From Microbacterium sp. SCN 70-27 (lineage in GTDB: Bacteria; Actinomycetota; Actinomycetes; Actinomycetales; Microbacteriaceae), in contig MEEK01000005.1 of the NCBI GenBank assembly GCA_001724425.1, positions 1-64,000 of the forward strand: DNA of 64,000 nucleotides, written 5' to 3'. The notes beneath the pieces were generated by a model, which saw only the letters and a program-made list of their open reading frames with translations, was not told the origin of the DNA and made no database searches. Shown in pieces: positions 50,697-59,845 of the stretch; within the stretch, counting starts at the first letter, position 1; each line of letters opens with the position of its first letter. The translations under genes and the position numbers were made by a program.

Positions 50697-51500
50697 TCAG
50701 ACCGCGAACTCGTCGGTGGCGTGCGGCAACGGGAACTTCTGCACGGCCGCGATGAGCCCGTCGACGGTCTGCTCGCGGGCGACCGCGTTGACGCCGAGGC
50801 CGACCTTGCGGGCATCCTTCGCCGTCCGCGGCCCGATGGCGGCGACGATCGTGGATGCCGGGATGTCGGGGAACTGCTCTCGCACCTGCTCGGCGACCGA
50901 CCCGCTCGTGACGAGGATCGCGTTGATGCGGCCCGTCTGCACGTCGTGCGCGATGCGCTCGGTCACCGGGACGCCGACCGTGCGGTAGGCGATGACGCTG
51001 CGGACATCGTGACCGGCCTCGGTGAGCCGCTTGGTGAGCACGGGCTTGGCGATCTCGCTCCGGAGCGTCAGCACGCGGCGAGGCTGGGGTTCCAGTTCGA
51101 GGAGCTGTTCGGCCATACCCGCGGCGGAGTTGTCCTCGTCTGGAACGAGGTCGACGCGATAGCCCACGGCGCTGAGCGCGGCCGCCGTCGTCTCACCGAC
51201 GGCGGCGACGCGCGTGGTCGCCGGGATCTGGGCGCGGTACGCGTACAGCACGTCGACGGTCGTCGCGCTCGTGAGGGTCACCCAGTCGAAAGCCCCCGCG
51301 GCGAGATCGTCGAGCGCCTGTTCGAGGGTGGCCTGGTCGGTCGACGGGGCGAAGTTGATGAGCGGCGCGATGACGGGCACGGCCCCCTGCGACCGCAGCG
51401 TCGCGGCGACGGAGTCTCCCCACGGTCCGCCGCGCGGCACGAGCACACGCCACCCTTTCAGGGGCTTCACGCCCGCGGCGGGCTGCAGGTCTGTGTTCAT
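50697..51500 (-). CDS. hemD: Uroporphyrinogen-III synthase
   Basis: 267 aa two-lobed enzyme of heme and siroheme synthesis, closing hydroxymethylbilane to uroporphyrinogen III. Family features: WRVLVPRGGPWGDSVAATLRSQG at the start, FDWVTLTSATTVDVLY, VAAVGETTAAAL, RTVGVP and LVTSGSVAEQV near the hinge, and IVAAIGPRTAKDA. The sequence family is weakly conserved, so the call rests on this motif series. It stands apart from other hem genes, but an FAD-dependent heme-pathway oxidase lies 1.4 kb away. Confidence 0.9.
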   Translation of the reverse strand: MNTDLQPAAGVKPLKGWRVLVPRGGPWGDSVAATLRSQGAVPVIAPLINFAPSTDQATLEQALDDLAAGAFDWVTLTSATTVDVLYAYRAQIPATTRVAAVGETTAAALSAVGYRVDLVPDEDNSAAGMAEQLLELEPQPRRVLTLRSEIAKPVLTKRLTEAGHDVRSVIAYRTVGVPVTERIAHDVQTGRINAILVTSGSVAEQVREQFPDIPASTIVAAIGPRTAKDARKVGLGVNAVAREQTVDGLIAAVQKFPLPHATDEFAV

Positions 51501-51520
51501 GCTCGACTCTCGTGGTGCTC

Positions 51521-51548
51521 GTCGGACACGCGAGTTCGCGTCTCCGAC
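51521..51548. promoter_or_regulatory. Near-perfect 28-bp palindrome upstream of hemD
   Basis: GTCGGA-C-ACGCGA-GT-TCGCGT-C-TCCGAC, with 12 of 13 bp paired and a 2-nt loop, about 20 bp before the hemD start. It could be a regulator site, a leader hairpin, or a terminator of the small membrane-protein operon. Confidence 0.4.
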
Positions 51549-51657
51549 CTTGTCGGGCCCGGGATGCGCTGCTGCGTTTTCGGGTCGGCAGGGCCGGCAG
51601 CCTCCGCATCATCGCCACTGCCTGGGATCGAGCATACCCCCGGCGTCCACTCGGTCG

Positions 51658-51948
51658 TCAGCGCGTGTACAGACGCACGATCCCCCAGACCGCCACGCCG
51701 ACGGCGACGGCCGTGCCGACGACGGCGACGACTCCGCCGACGGGGTTCTTCCGCACGAACCCGCGCGCGGTCGTGACGGCGTCGTCCGCGGCGCGGGTCA
51801 TGCGCTTCGGAACGTTCGTCTTCTCCTCGATCGCGGCGAGGGCGGCCTTGAGTTCCGCGCGCGCCTTCTCGACCGGATCCGTGATCCCGAGCGAGACCGC
51901 GGTGCGGGGGACGGGGGCCTGGGCGGCTCCGCGCGACTCAATACTCAT
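51658..51948 (-). CDS. Small membrane protein, DUF3618-like
   Basis: 96 aa. DPVEKARAELKAALAAIEEKTNVPKRM is a charged helix and VGGVVAVVGTAVAVGVAVWGIVRLY (~70-92) a single membrane helix. DUF3618-like proteins often sit with DUF1469 proteins in Actinobacteria. Its start lies inside the end of the DUF1469 gene (11-bp overlap). Function unknown. Confidence 0.85.
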   Translation of the reverse strand: MSIESRGAAQAPVPRTAVSLGITDPVEKARAELKAALAAIEEKTNVPKRMTRAADDAVTTARGFVRKNPVGGVVAVVGTAVAVGVAVWGIVRLYTR

Positions 51949-52348
51949 CTGCCACGTCCTTCACGATGCGCGCGTCGACGGCGATCGACTGCACGGGGTT
52001 TTCGCTCTTCCCGATCTTCTTGAAGCGGAGGATGCCGAGGATGGCGGCGACCACGGCGACCGCGATCAGCACGACGAGCACGATGAGTGCGGACAGCCAC
52101 GCGGGCATCCACGACGCGAGCCCGATGATCGCGAACGCGCCGAGCGCGGGGATCGCCCAGAAGAGGAAGAACAGGGCGACGATGAACCAGACACCGCCGA
52201 GGCCCGCCTGCTTGCCGGCGCTCTTGACCCAGGTCTTCGCCGAGTCGACTTCGGCGACGACGAGATTGCGGACGAGCTCGGGCACCTCGCCGAGCAGCGT
52301 GAACAGGCTGTCGTCGGCGCGGTCGCGGAACCCGCGAGGCGTGGTCAT
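51938..52348 (-). CDS. Phage-holin-family (DUF1469) membrane protein
   Basis: 136 aa. Two membrane helices (~47-72 and 78-102) follow the DSLFTLLGEVPELVRNLVVAEVDSAKTW segment, the DUF1469 signature. The ATG is 1 nt after the stop of the upstream gene. Despite the 'phage holin' family name this type is chromosomal and linked to stress or envelope genes, and no phage genes are near. Confidence 0.88.
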   Translation of the reverse strand: MTTPRGFRDRADDSLFTLLGEVPELVRNLVVAEVDSAKTWVKSAGKQAGLGGVWFIVALFFLFWAIPALGAFAIIGLASWMPAWLSALIVLVVLIAVAVVAAILGILRFKKIGKSENPVQSIAVDARIVKDVADEY

Positions 52349-52349
52349 C

Positions 52350-52733
52350 TCAGGCGCCCGCAGCCTTCTCAGCATCGGCGATGGCCTTGTCGGCGGCCTT
52401 CTTCACTTCCGACGCGGTCGTCTCGGCGCCGCGGGTGATGTCATCTGCCGAATCGTGCCCGGCCTTGATCGCCGCGTCGAGCTTCTGCCCGGGGGTGCCG
52501 TTCTTCGAGACGGCCTTCGTGACCTTGAGTGCGCCGTCCCAGAGGGCGCTCGGAAGGGCGAACGCGGCGGACTTGGTCGCGTCCTTCACCTTGGTGACCT
52601 GCTTCTGCACGGGAGCCGTGTTCCAGACCTTCAGGTATGCCGCCTTGATCTGCTCGTACCGTTCCCGGCCGGCGCGCGACCCGAGCACGTATCCCGCCGC
52701 GAGCCCCACGACGATCCCGATCTTGCCTCTCAC
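52350..52733 (-). CDS. YtxH-like small protein
   Basis: 127 aa from the second of two in-frame GTGs, chosen because GAGGAG sits 8 nt before it and homologous proteins start [VM]RGKIG. Residues 3-22 (KIGIVVGLAAGYVLGSRAGR) form a glycine-rich membrane segment; the rest is Lys/Ala/Asp-rich amphipathic helix, as in YtxH/general-stress proteins. First of a three-gene unit with the DUF1469 and DUF3618-like genes. Confidence 0.85.
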   Translation of the reverse strand: MRGKIGIVVGLAAGYVLGSRAGRERYEQIKAAYLKVWNTAPVQKQVTKVKDATKSAAFALPSALWDGALKVTKAVSKNGTPGQKLDAAIKAGHDSADDITRGAETTASEVKKAADKAIADAEKAAGA

Positions 52734-52897
52734 GGTGGTGCTCCTCACGTCGAAACGGTGCGATCTTCATCCAGGGTAACGCTGTATTCCGTTTCCGGCA
52801 TCCACACTTGTGTGCCGGGGTGACCTTTGGTACGTGGATCGGTCCGACCGTTGCCGTCGCAGGGTCGAGGCGCGCCGTTGCGCGGGTACGGACGGCC

Positions 52898-54316
52898 TCA
52901 GCCCCGGGACGGCCAGAGCACAGCGCTGCGCTGACGGTCGATCTCGGCGACCGTGTCGGCGACGACCTGGGCGATGCCGCTGCCGGAGACTCCCGCGCCG
53001 ACGATCGCGACGCCGCCCGCTGCGGCGCGTATCGCGGCGACGCGGTCGGCGTGACCGAGGCGGGATGCCGGGTCCGCCGGCGTCACCCGCCGCACCGCGG
53101 CGGCGCGCACTGTCCCCGGCGGCACGCCCAACATCGTCGCGGCGGCAGCGTGTGCGGCGGCGATCGCCGCATCGTCGGTGTCGACGCGCCCTCCCGCGGC
53201 GAGGCTCACGCGCAGCACGTGCCGACCCGGGCCCGCGGCGGCGGCGAGCCACGGCCAGTCGGCCGTCGCGTGCGCGACCGCGAGCGCCGGGGCATCCCGC
53301 GCGGACGCGTACACGGCGCGTCCGCGCGGGGCGCCGTCGAGAGACGGAGCCTCCACCACGAGCGTCACGACGGGGCGGGCGGGCGGGGCGCCCGGCGCGG
53401 GCGCCGGCACGCGGCGACCACTTCCCATGGTGCCATCGAGCAGTGCCGCAGCCGCCGTGACATCCGTGGCGAGCACGACGGCGTCGGCGGGAACAGCACC
53501 GTCCGGGGTCTCGACGCGCCAGCGGCCGCCGTCACGGATCACCTGGAGCGCGGGCGATGTCGTGCGGACGTCGACATCGAAATGCGCCAGGCGATCCGCG
53601 AGCGCGCGGATCAGGGTGCCCAGGCCGCCGCGGAGGGTCGCGCGCGCAGGCGACGCCTGCGCCGGCAGCAGGTCGAACGCCGCCCCGGCCAGCGATCCGG
53701 TGCGAGTCAGCGCGGCGTTCAGGCCGGGTGCGGCGATGTCCACGTCGATGTCATCGGGCGACAGGTCGTACAGGGCGCGGGTCGCGGGCGCGACGAGCCG
53801 ATCGACGACCCGGTCCCCCATCCGCGCGCGCACGAGGCGTCCGAGGCTGCGCTCGTGTCCGATCGTGAGCGGCGGCCGGAGCCGATCGAGGTAGGCGCGC
53901 CACGCCCCGCTCCAGCCGATGATCCGGCGCACGTCGCCGGCCCAGGGGTTCGCGGGGATGCCGAGGACCGTCGCCGCAGGGAGCGGGGCGGACGGGGAGG
54001 CGAGCCAGACCGGCAGCGGCGCGGCGTTCTCGACGAGATCGCAGAGCCCCAGTTCGCCGAGCAGGGCGTCCACCTCCGGTCGCCCATGCGGAAGCGCGTC
54101 CGCCACCAGGTCGATCGGGAGTCCGTCGAGCTCGACGGTCTCGACCGCACCGCCGAGCCGGTCCCGTGCCTCCGCCAGGGTCACGGTCGCCCCGATGCGG
54201 GCCCACTCGAGAGCCGCCACGAGACCGGCGACCCCGCCGCCCACGACGACGACACGTGTGTCGCGCGCCCGCGACACCGGGTTCGGCGTCGGTGCGGCGC
54301 CAGGAGGGACGGACAT
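52898..54316 (-). CDS. hemY: FAD-dependent protoporphyrinogen/coproporphyrinogen oxidase
   Basis: 472 aa. FAD-binding dinucleotide motif VVVGGGVAGLVAALEWARIGATVTLAEARDRLGG (~25-58), the ADALPHGRPEV region after it, and the C-terminal GVAIVGAGVSGSGIAQVV motif that closes the FAD site. The middle contains an amphipathic PPO-type substrate domain. In Actinobacteria this enzyme (HemY/CgoX type) oxidises coproporphyrinogen III on the coproporphyrin-dependent heme route. The ATG giving MSVPPG was preferred as it has GCGAGG upstream; the ATG 9 nt earlier (MDAM...) is possible. Confidence 0.88.
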   Translation of the reverse strand: MSVPPGAAPTPNPVSRARDTRVVVVGGGVAGLVAALEWARIGATVTLAEARDRLGGAVETVELDGLPIDLVADALPHGRPEVDALLGELGLCDLVENAAPLPVWLASPSAPLPAATVLGIPANPWAGDVRRIIGWSGAWRAYLDRLRPPLTIGHERSLGRLVRARMGDRVVDRLVAPATRALYDLSPDDIDVDIAAPGLNAALTRTGSLAGAAFDLLPAQASPARATLRGGLGTLIRALADRLAHFDVDVRTTSPALQVIRDGGRWRVETPDGAVPADAVVLATDVTAAAALLDGTMGSGRRVPAPAPGAPPARPVVTLVVEAPSLDGAPRGRAVYASARDAPALAVAHATADWPWLAAAAGPGRHVLRVSLAAGGRVDTDDAAIAAAHAAAATMLGVPPGTVRAAAVRRVTPADPASRLGHADRVAAIRAAAGGVAIVGAGVSGSGIAQVVADTVAEIDRQRSAVLWPSRG

Positions 54317-54497
54317 GGCATCCATCCTCGCACCGCGCTTCCGCGCCTCCGGCCGCGCGGGCCCTCGGGCCGCACCGCGCCCGCCGCACGCGCTGCCGGC
54401 GGTGACCCGAAAGGACGACTCGGTCGAGGGCACGGTTCTCACCCAACATCTTCCGAGGGCCCCGGGAATGCACCGTCGGGGTGCGACGATGGACAGC

Positions 54498-55076
54498 ATG
54501 GCCCTGCACATCACCGATGACGCCCCCGCCGATGCCCTCCTCACCGACAGCCCGCTCGCGCTGCTCGTGGGGATGCTTCTCGACCAGCAGGTCTCGATGG
54601 AGACGGCGTTCGCCGGTCCGCTGAAGATCGAGCAGCGCACGGGCTCGATCGACGCCGCGACGCTCGCCGGCTACGACCCCGACGCGCTGGCGGCGGTGTT
54701 CAAGGCGACGCCCGCGGTGCACCGCTATCCGGGATCGATGGCCGGACGGGTGCAGGCGCTGTGCCGGACACTCGTCGACGAGTGGGGCGGTGACGCGGCG
54801 GCGCTGTGGACCGAGGGCGACCCCGACGGGCCCACCGTGCTGAAGCGGCTCAAGGCGCTGCCGGGGTTCGGTGACCAGAAGGCCAAGATCTTCCTGGCTC
54901 TGCTCGGCAAGCAGTGCGGCTTCACCGGGGCCGGGTGGCGCGAGGCATCCGCCCCCTACGGCGAGGAGGGGTCGTTCCGCTCGGTCGCCGACATCGTCTC
55001 GCCCGAGAGCCTCGCCAAGGTGCGCGCCTACAAGCAGGCGGCCAAGGCCGCCGCCAAGGGCGCCGTCACCTCCTGA
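54498..55076 (+). CDS. HhH-GPD-type base-excision repair protein
   Basis: 192 aa from ATG 54498 (54489 is an alternative three codons earlier). Family of small helix-hairpin-helix glycosylase-like proteins annotated as HhH-GPD-type base excision repair. LALLVGMLLDQQVSMETAFAGPLK is the conserved N-terminal helix. The HhH is LKALPGFGDQKAKIFLALLGKQ (~118-139). The catalytic Lys/Asp of Nth/MutY are not obvious, so activity is uncertain. Convergent with GlyRS across a repeat-bearing gap. Confidence 0.88.
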   Translation: MALHITDDAPADALLTDSPLALLVGMLLDQQVSMETAFAGPLKIEQRTGSIDAATLAGYDPDALAAVFKATPAVHRYPGSMAGRVQALCRTLVDEWGGDAAALWTEGDPDGPTVLKRLKALPGFGDQKAKIFLALLGKQCGFTGAGWREASAPYGEEGSFRSVADIVSPESLAKVRAYKQAAKAAAKGAVTS

Positions 55077-55175
55077 GTCACCACCGCGCCGGCGCCTCCC
55101 CGCCCGCTTCGGGGTGCCACCGCAAGCTGGGCCGCCGCGCCCACCGCCTCACACCGTTCGGCCCCACTACAAGCC

Positions 55176-55260
55176 GTGACGAATGCAGGACTTTCGGCCA
55201 TTCAGGGGCACATCGGGCCCGAATCGTCGCCATCAGTAGCAGATCTCCTGCGTACGTCAC
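55176..55260. repeat. Palindromic element, family C, copy 3
   Basis: 85 bp with terminal arms GTGACGAATGCAGGA / TCCTGCGTACGTCAC, two mismatches. The internal sequence differs from copies 1 and 2. Confidence 0.75.
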
Positions 55261-55359
55261 CAGACGCGGCGGACACCGGCGGGCGACCTCTGGGCAGCGT
55301 GGTAGCGTCCCGGCGCCGCCGAGCTCGCCCAGCGACGCGACAGGGTGCGGCCGGGCACC

Positions 55360-55444
55360 GTGACCAATGCAGGAGTCTCGGCGTCGCGCCCTCTCAGAGG
55401 CCCCAAAACGGGCCCACCCGAGACAGATCTCCTGCGTTCGTCAC
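55360..55444. repeat. Palindromic element, family C, copy 4
   Basis: 85 bp with arms GTGACCAATGCAGGAG / CTCCTGCGTTCGTCAC and an additional inner pair GTCTCGG / CCCGAGAC. Same orientation sense as copy 3. Confidence 0.8.
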
Positions 55445-55480
55445 CGCGTGAGGCGACAGTCGCGGGGGAACAGCGGCGAC

Positions 55481-56869
55481 TCAGGCGCCGCGCAGGCGCT
55501 CGCCCAGGAACGCAACCAGTCCGTCGAGCGGGATGCGCTCCTGGCCCATCGTGTCGCGGTCGCGGACGGTCACGGCGTGGTCCTCGAGCGAGTCGAAGTC
55601 GACCGTGACGCAGAACGGCGTGCCGATCTCGTCCTGGCGGCGGTAACGACGCCCGATGGCGCCGGCGTCGTCGAAGTCGACGTTCCAGCCCTGTGCACGC
55701 AGGTCGTCGGCCACCTTGCGGGCCACGGGCGACAGGTTCTCGTTGCGCGACAGCGGCAGCACCGCGACCTTCACCGGCGCAAGACGCGGGTCGAGCTTCA
55801 GCACGGTGCGTGTGTCGGTGCCGCCCTTCGCGTTCGGCACCTCCTCCTCGACATAGCTGTCGACGAGGAACGCCATCATCGAACGCGTCAGGCCGAACGA
55901 GGGCTCGATGACGTACGGGACGTACCGCTCGCCGGATGCCTGGTCGAAGTACGACAGCGACTGCCCGGATGCCTCGATGTGGCTCGACAGGTCGTAGTCG
56001 GTGCGGTTGGCGACGCCCATGAGCTCGCCCCACTCCTTGCCCGGGAAGCCGAACCGGTACTCGAAGTCGATGGTGCCGGCCGAGTAGTGCGCGCGCTCGT
56101 CCTCGGGAACGTCGAACTGGCGCATGTTCTCGGGGTTGAGCCCCAGGTCGATGAACCAGTCCCAGCACGCCGCGACCCAGTGCTCGAACCACTCCTGCGC
56201 CTCGGCGGGCGGCGTGAAGAACTCGATCTCCATCTGCTCGAACTCGCGCGTGCGGAAGATGAAGTTGCCCGGCGTGATCTCGTTCCGGAACGCCTTGCCG
56301 ACCTGGCCGATGCCGAACGGCGGCTTCTTGCGCGAGGCGGTGAGCACGTTCGCGAAGTTCACGAAGATGCCCTGCGCCGTCTCGGGACGCAGGAAGTACA
56401 GGCCCGACTCGTCGTCCACGACGCCGAGGTACGTCTTCACGAGGCCCGAGAACGCCTTCGGCTCCGTGTACTGACCCTTCGTGCCGCAGTTGGGGCACGG
56501 GATGTCGGCGAGCCCGTTCTCGGCCGGGCGCCCCTTGCGCGCCTCGAAGTCCTCGATGAGGTTGTCGGCGCGGAACCGCTTGTGGCACTGCAGGCACTCG
56601 ACCAGCGGGTCGGTGAAGGTCGCGACGTGACCGGATGCCTCCCACACGCGCTTCGGCAGGATGACGGACGAGTCGAGGCCGACCATGTCGCCGCGGCCGC
56701 GCACGAACGTCTGCCACCACTGGCGGCGGATGTTCTCCTTGAGTTCGGTGCCGAGGGGTCCGTAGTCCCACGCCGAGCGCGACCCGCCGTAGATCTCGCC
56801 CGCCTGGAAGACGAACCCGCGGTGGCGGGCCAGGGCGATGACTTTGTCGAGACGAGACTGCTCGGCCAC
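55481..56869 (-). CDS. glyS: Glycyl-tRNA synthetase, class II, alpha2 type
   Basis: 462 aa from a GTG with GGAG 5 nt upstream; the ORF extends further up but the start of the homologous family ([26 protein letters not shown]) fixes it. Motifs: [50 protein letters not shown] and [15 protein letters not shown] zinc-binding CPNCGTKG follows. The C-terminal anticodon-binding domain starts near [13 protein letters not shown]. Charges tRNA-Gly; essential, single-chain type found in Actinobacteria. Confidence 0.97.
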   Translation of the reverse strand: MAEQSRLDKVIALARHRGFVFQAGEIYGGSRSAWDYGPLGTELKENIRRQWWQTFVRGRGDMVGLDSSVILPKRVWEASGHVATFTDPLVECLQCHKRFRADNLIEDFEARKGRPAENGLADIPCPNCGTKGQYTEPKAFSGLVKTYLGVVDDESGLYFLRPETAQGIFVNFANVLTASRKKPPFGIGQVGKAFRNEITPGNFIFRTREFEQMEIEFFTPPAEAQEWFEHWVAACWDWFIDLGLNPENMRQFDVPEDERAHYSAGTIDFEYRFGFPGKEWGELMGVANRTDYDLSSHIEASGQSLSYFDQASGERYVPYVIEPSFGLTRSMMAFLVDSYVEEEVPNAKGGTDTRTVLKLDPRLAPVKVAVLPLSRNENLSPVARKVADDLRAQGWNVDFDDAGAIGRRYRRQDEIGTPFCVTVDFDSLEDHAVTVRDRDTMGQERIPLDGLVAFLGERLRGA

Positions 56870-56952
56870 GGTGGCTCCAATGGTCGGATTGCGCACAGCG
56901 CAAGAGAAGGGGGATGCCGCACCCGGCGGCATCCCCCGATTCTAGTCGCGCC

Positions 56953-57366
56953 TCAGGAGACGAACTTGATCGCCATGGGGTAGGTGTACCACTGCCCCTG
57001 CGCGGCACGCACCGCCGCGATGATCGAGAACACGACGTTGAAGACCCACACGACGGCCAGGATGATGAATCCGATCCCGACGATCAGGAGGATGCCCCCG
57101 ACGACGGAGGCGATCAGCATCGTGAGCTGGAAGTTGAGCGCCGTCGCAGTGTGCGCGCGGACGAAGGGGCCGCGGTCCTTCAGCACGAGGTATCCGATGA
57201 GCGACGGCAGGAAGTAGAAGATCCCGCCGATGTGGATGAGGGTCGCCCACATCTTCTCGTCGGACGGGTTCATCGGCTGGGCGACCGGGTAGGCATAGGG
57301 CTGCTGCGGCGTGTGGGGCTGCTGCGGCGGGTACGGCGGCTGGTTGTTGGGCGGAGGGACGGTCAT
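56953..57366 (-). CDS. DUF4870 domain membrane protein
   Basis: 137 aa. A Pro/Gln/Tyr-rich N-terminus (PPYPPQQPHTPQQPYAYP) precedes WATLIHIGGIFYFLPSLIGYLVLKDRGPFVRAHTATALNFQL, the DUF4870/Tic20-like core with three to four membrane helices. Function unknown. A TAGGCT box 7 nt before the ATG suggests a leaderless mRNA. Confidence 0.88.
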   Translation of the reverse strand: MTVPPPNNQPPYPPQQPHTPQQPYAYPVAQPMNPSDEKMWATLIHIGGIFYFLPSLIGYLVLKDRGPFVRAHTATALNFQLTMLIASVVGGILLIVGIGFIILAVVWVFNVVFSIIAAVRAAQGQWYTYPMAIKFVS

Positions 57367-57373
57367 GGCATCC

Positions 57374-57379
57374 AGCCTA
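57374..57379 (-). promoter_or_regulatory. -10 box (TAGGCT) of the DUF4870 gene, leaderless arrangement
   Basis: TAGGCT-GGATGCC-ATG on the minus strand; the 7-nt spacer is itself the genome-signature heptamer. Confidence 0.45.
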
Positions 57380-57487
57380 GGGCGCTCTCCCGGGCGTACC
57401 GAGGGGGATATCCCGACACTTCGCCCCCAGGCGGGCACCCGGTACGGTCGAAGGACGACGTCTGCACAGCCGAGACAAAGGAGTGCC

Positions 57488-58948
57488 GTGGACATTCTCG
57501 CCGCCGGAGGAACCCTCGTGATCATCGGGATCGCCGTGGTCGCCGCCATCGTCCTGCTGATCTTCCTGCTCATCATGGTCCGCGCCTGGTACAAGGTCGC
57601 GAAGGCCGACCAGGCTCTGGTGGTCGTCGGCAAGAGCCAGAAGAACGCGTCCGGCGAGTCGTCGCGCATCTCCGTGATCACCGGCGGCGGCGCTCTCGTG
57701 AATCCGCTGACGCAGCGCGCCGAGATGATCTCGCTGCGTGCGCGTCAGATCAAGATGGAGCCGACGGCACAGGCATCCAACGGCGTCACGGTCAACGTCT
57801 CGGGCGTCGCGCTGGTGAAGATCGGCTCGGACCCGGAGTTCGTGCGGCGGGCTGCAGAGCGGTTCCTCTCGCAGGACGGCGCGATCGAACAGTTCACGAC
57901 CGAGCAGCTCGAGGGCGCCCTGCGCGGCGTCGTCGCGACGCTCACCGTCGAGCAGCTCATGAAGGACCGGCAGAAGCTGTCCGACCAGATCGCGGAGGGC
58001 ATCAAGAGCGACCTGCTCGCGCAGGGTCTCATCCTCGACTCGTTCCAGATCCAGGGCATCACCGACAAGAACGGCTACATCGACGCACTCGGCGCGACCG
58101 AGGTCGAGCGCGTGCGGCGCGAGGCCGACGTCGCGCGCATCAACGCCGCCCGCGAGGTGCGCGCCCGTCAGATCGCGACCGACGAGCAGAACCTCGTCGA
58201 GCAGACCGCGTTCGACAAGAACTCCGCCGCCGCGCAGGCCGAGGTCGGCCGCGCCCGCGCCGAGGCCGAGCAGGCCGAGGCCCTCGCCCGCGCCGAGCGC
58301 GAGCAGGCGGTGCTCCTGCAGGGCGCCGAGAACAAGCAGGCCCAGCTCGATGCCGACATCAAGAAGGTCGCCGATGCCGACCTGTACCAGCGTCAGCGTG
58401 CCGCGGATGCCGCCGCGTACGGCGAGGTCAAGGCGGCAGAGGCCCGCGCCCAGATCGCCGCGCAGGAGGCCGAGGCGACGCGCCTTCGCGCGCAGGCCGA
58501 AGCCGATGCGGTGCGGCTCGTCGGTGAGGCGCGGGCATCCGCCATCGAGGCCGAGGCCGAGGCGCTCTCGAAGAACCAGGAGGCGCTCCTCGCGCAACGC
58601 GCGCTCGAGGCGCTCGTTCCGATGATGACCGAGTTCGCCCGCGGGTTCGACAAGGTCGGTTCGATCACGGTGCTCGGCGGCGAGGGCGCGTCGTCGCACA
58701 TGGCGGCGGAGTCGGCCTCGAGCATGCGCGCGAGCTTCGACGCGATCGAGGCCGCGACGGGCATCGACCTGCGTCAGGTGATCCAGGGGCAGGCGACGGG
58801 GCGCGGGATCGCGCAGGGCATCGCGGAGGAGCAGGCCGTCGCAGGTTCCGCCGCCCCTGGCCGTCGCCGCGCCGCGAAGGCCGTCGACGCTGACGCAGCG
58901 CAGGCCCGCGCGGAGGAGATCGGCGCCGAATTCGCGGCCGACGCGTAG
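57488..58948 (+). CDS. SPFH/flotillin-family membrane protein
   Basis: 486 aa from a GTG with AAAGGAG upstream. An N-terminal membrane helix (~4-30, LVIIGIAVVAAIVLLIFLLIMV) is followed by an SPFH domain (~40-215; SGVALVKIGSDPEFVRRAAERFLSQ) and a long Ala/Glu/Gln/Arg coiled coil (~215-410, rich in AxEAEA). A short C-terminal domain and basic tail end it. Flotillins assemble large oligomers in cholesterol/carotenoid-like lipid domains and affect membrane organisation. No NfeD partner is adjacent. Confidence 0.93.
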   Translation: MDILAAGGTLVIIGIAVVAAIVLLIFLLIMVRAWYKVAKADQALVVVGKSQKNASGESSRISVITGGGALVNPLTQRAEMISLRARQIKMEPTAQASNGVTVNVSGVALVKIGSDPEFVRRAAERFLSQDGAIEQFTTEQLEGALRGVVATLTVEQLMKDRQKLSDQIAEGIKSDLLAQGLILDSFQIQGITDKNGYIDALGATEVERVRREADVARINAAREVRARQIATDEQNLVEQTAFDKNSAAAQAEVGRARAEAEQAEALARAEREQAVLLQGAENKQAQLDADIKKVADADLYQRQRAADAAAYGEVKAAEARAQIAAQEAEATRLRAQAEADAVRLVGEARASAIEAEAEALSKNQEALLAQRALEALVPMMTEFARGFDKVGSITVLGGEGASSHMAAESASSMRASFDAIEAATGIDLRQVIQGQATGRGIAQGIAEEQAVAGSAAPGRRRAAKAVDADAAQARAEEIGAEFAADA

Positions 58949-58956
58949 TCGGGACG

Positions 58957-59841
58957 TCACCCGTATCCGCACCACCGTGCGACCCACGTGAGCAGCTGCG
59001 CGCGGAGGTCGGCGGACGCTGCGATCGTGAAGGCTGCCCGCTCGCCGTCGAGGTCCACGTCGACACCGAACACCGTGCCGCGCTTGTCCTCCTGGACGGC
59101 GTGCGGATCGCACCGCGCCGGGAGGATCGGCAGCACGACCGTCCGCGCCGCGTCACCGGCGCGGACCTCGCCGACGGCCGGATCGATCACCAGCACCCCG
59201 CCCGAGACGCCGTCGAACGTCAGCAGGTTCGTCTCGCGCACGTCCACGATGCGGAGCGCGCCCGGGCCGTCCCCCTCCTGCGGCGTGATGACGAGGGCGA
59301 GGGATGCCGGGACTCCCGACGCCGACGGGGTGAACGCGCCGAACCCGGTGGTGGCGACCCGTCCGGCCCGTTCCGCGATGCATTCGCGATGATGGAGTGC
59401 GGCGAGGAAGGGGAACTCCTCCGCGGCATCCACCGTGCTCCGCCCCGCTCCGGCGGGGGTCTCGTACTCGATCGTCACGGTGCTCGGCGCCTCATCGCCG
59501 GACGTGCAGTCGACCGCGGCCAGCTGCATCCGCAGGTCGACCGTGGCGCCGGGCGCGAGCGTCGTCCGGCGGTCCACGACCCGCGTCGCGGGCCCCGTGA
59601 AGCGCGGGTCGTCGACTCGGACCGCGCCGACCTCGAGGGGCGAGGTGGCGCCGTTGCGGATCCTGACCTGCGCCTGCCGGTCGGCGACGTCGGACCGCAG
59701 CTGCGTGAGGGTGACGGTCACGCCGGCAGGCAGCGTCGTGGTCGGGTGCGGCGTCGGATCGACGCTCCCCGCCTCGCACGCACTGAGGAGCCCGACCGCG
59801 ACGACTCCCGTGAGGACGGCGGTGGCGACGCGGCGGGGCAT
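58957..59841 (-). CDS. Putative lipoprotein coupled to menC
   Basis: 294 aa. Signal peptide with lipobox LLSAC: Cys ~22 would be lipidated after export. The mature part is beta-rich (LTQLRSDVADRQAQVRIRNGATSPLEV) and contains Cys in VDCTSGD, HHRECIAERAG, PARCDPHA and RWCGYG, which may form disulfides outside the cell. The family was not recognised. The start lies 4 nt after the menC stop, so the two are co-transcribed, but no functional link is evident. Confidence 0.85.
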   Translation of the reverse strand: MPRRVATAVLTGVVAVGLLSACEAGSVDPTPHPTTTLPAGVTVTLTQLRSDVADRQAQVRIRNGATSPLEVGAVRVDDPRFTGPATRVVDRRTTLAPGATVDLRMQLAAVDCTSGDEAPSTVTIEYETPAGAGRSTVDAAEEFPFLAALHHRECIAERAGRVATTGFGAFTPSASGVPASLALVITPQEGDGPGALRIVDVRETNLLTFDGVSGGVLVIDPAVGEVRAGDAARTVVLPILPARCDPHAVQEDKRGTVFGVDVDLDGERAAFTIAASADLRAQLLTWVARWCGYG

Positions 59842-59845
59842 CGGA

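Larger units (their letters stand above)
55077..55480. other. 404-bp gap between the HhH-GPD gene and glyS with two family-C elements
   Basis: No gene is supported. Two 85-bp palindromic elements (55176-55260 and 55360-55444) lie between the convergent genes. The stretch between them shows no further structure beyond GC-rich sequence. Confidence 0.7.

Noticed and set aside
51938..52348. Prophage
   Set aside because: The 'phage holin' family name is the only hint; no integrase, portal, terminase or tail gene is near.
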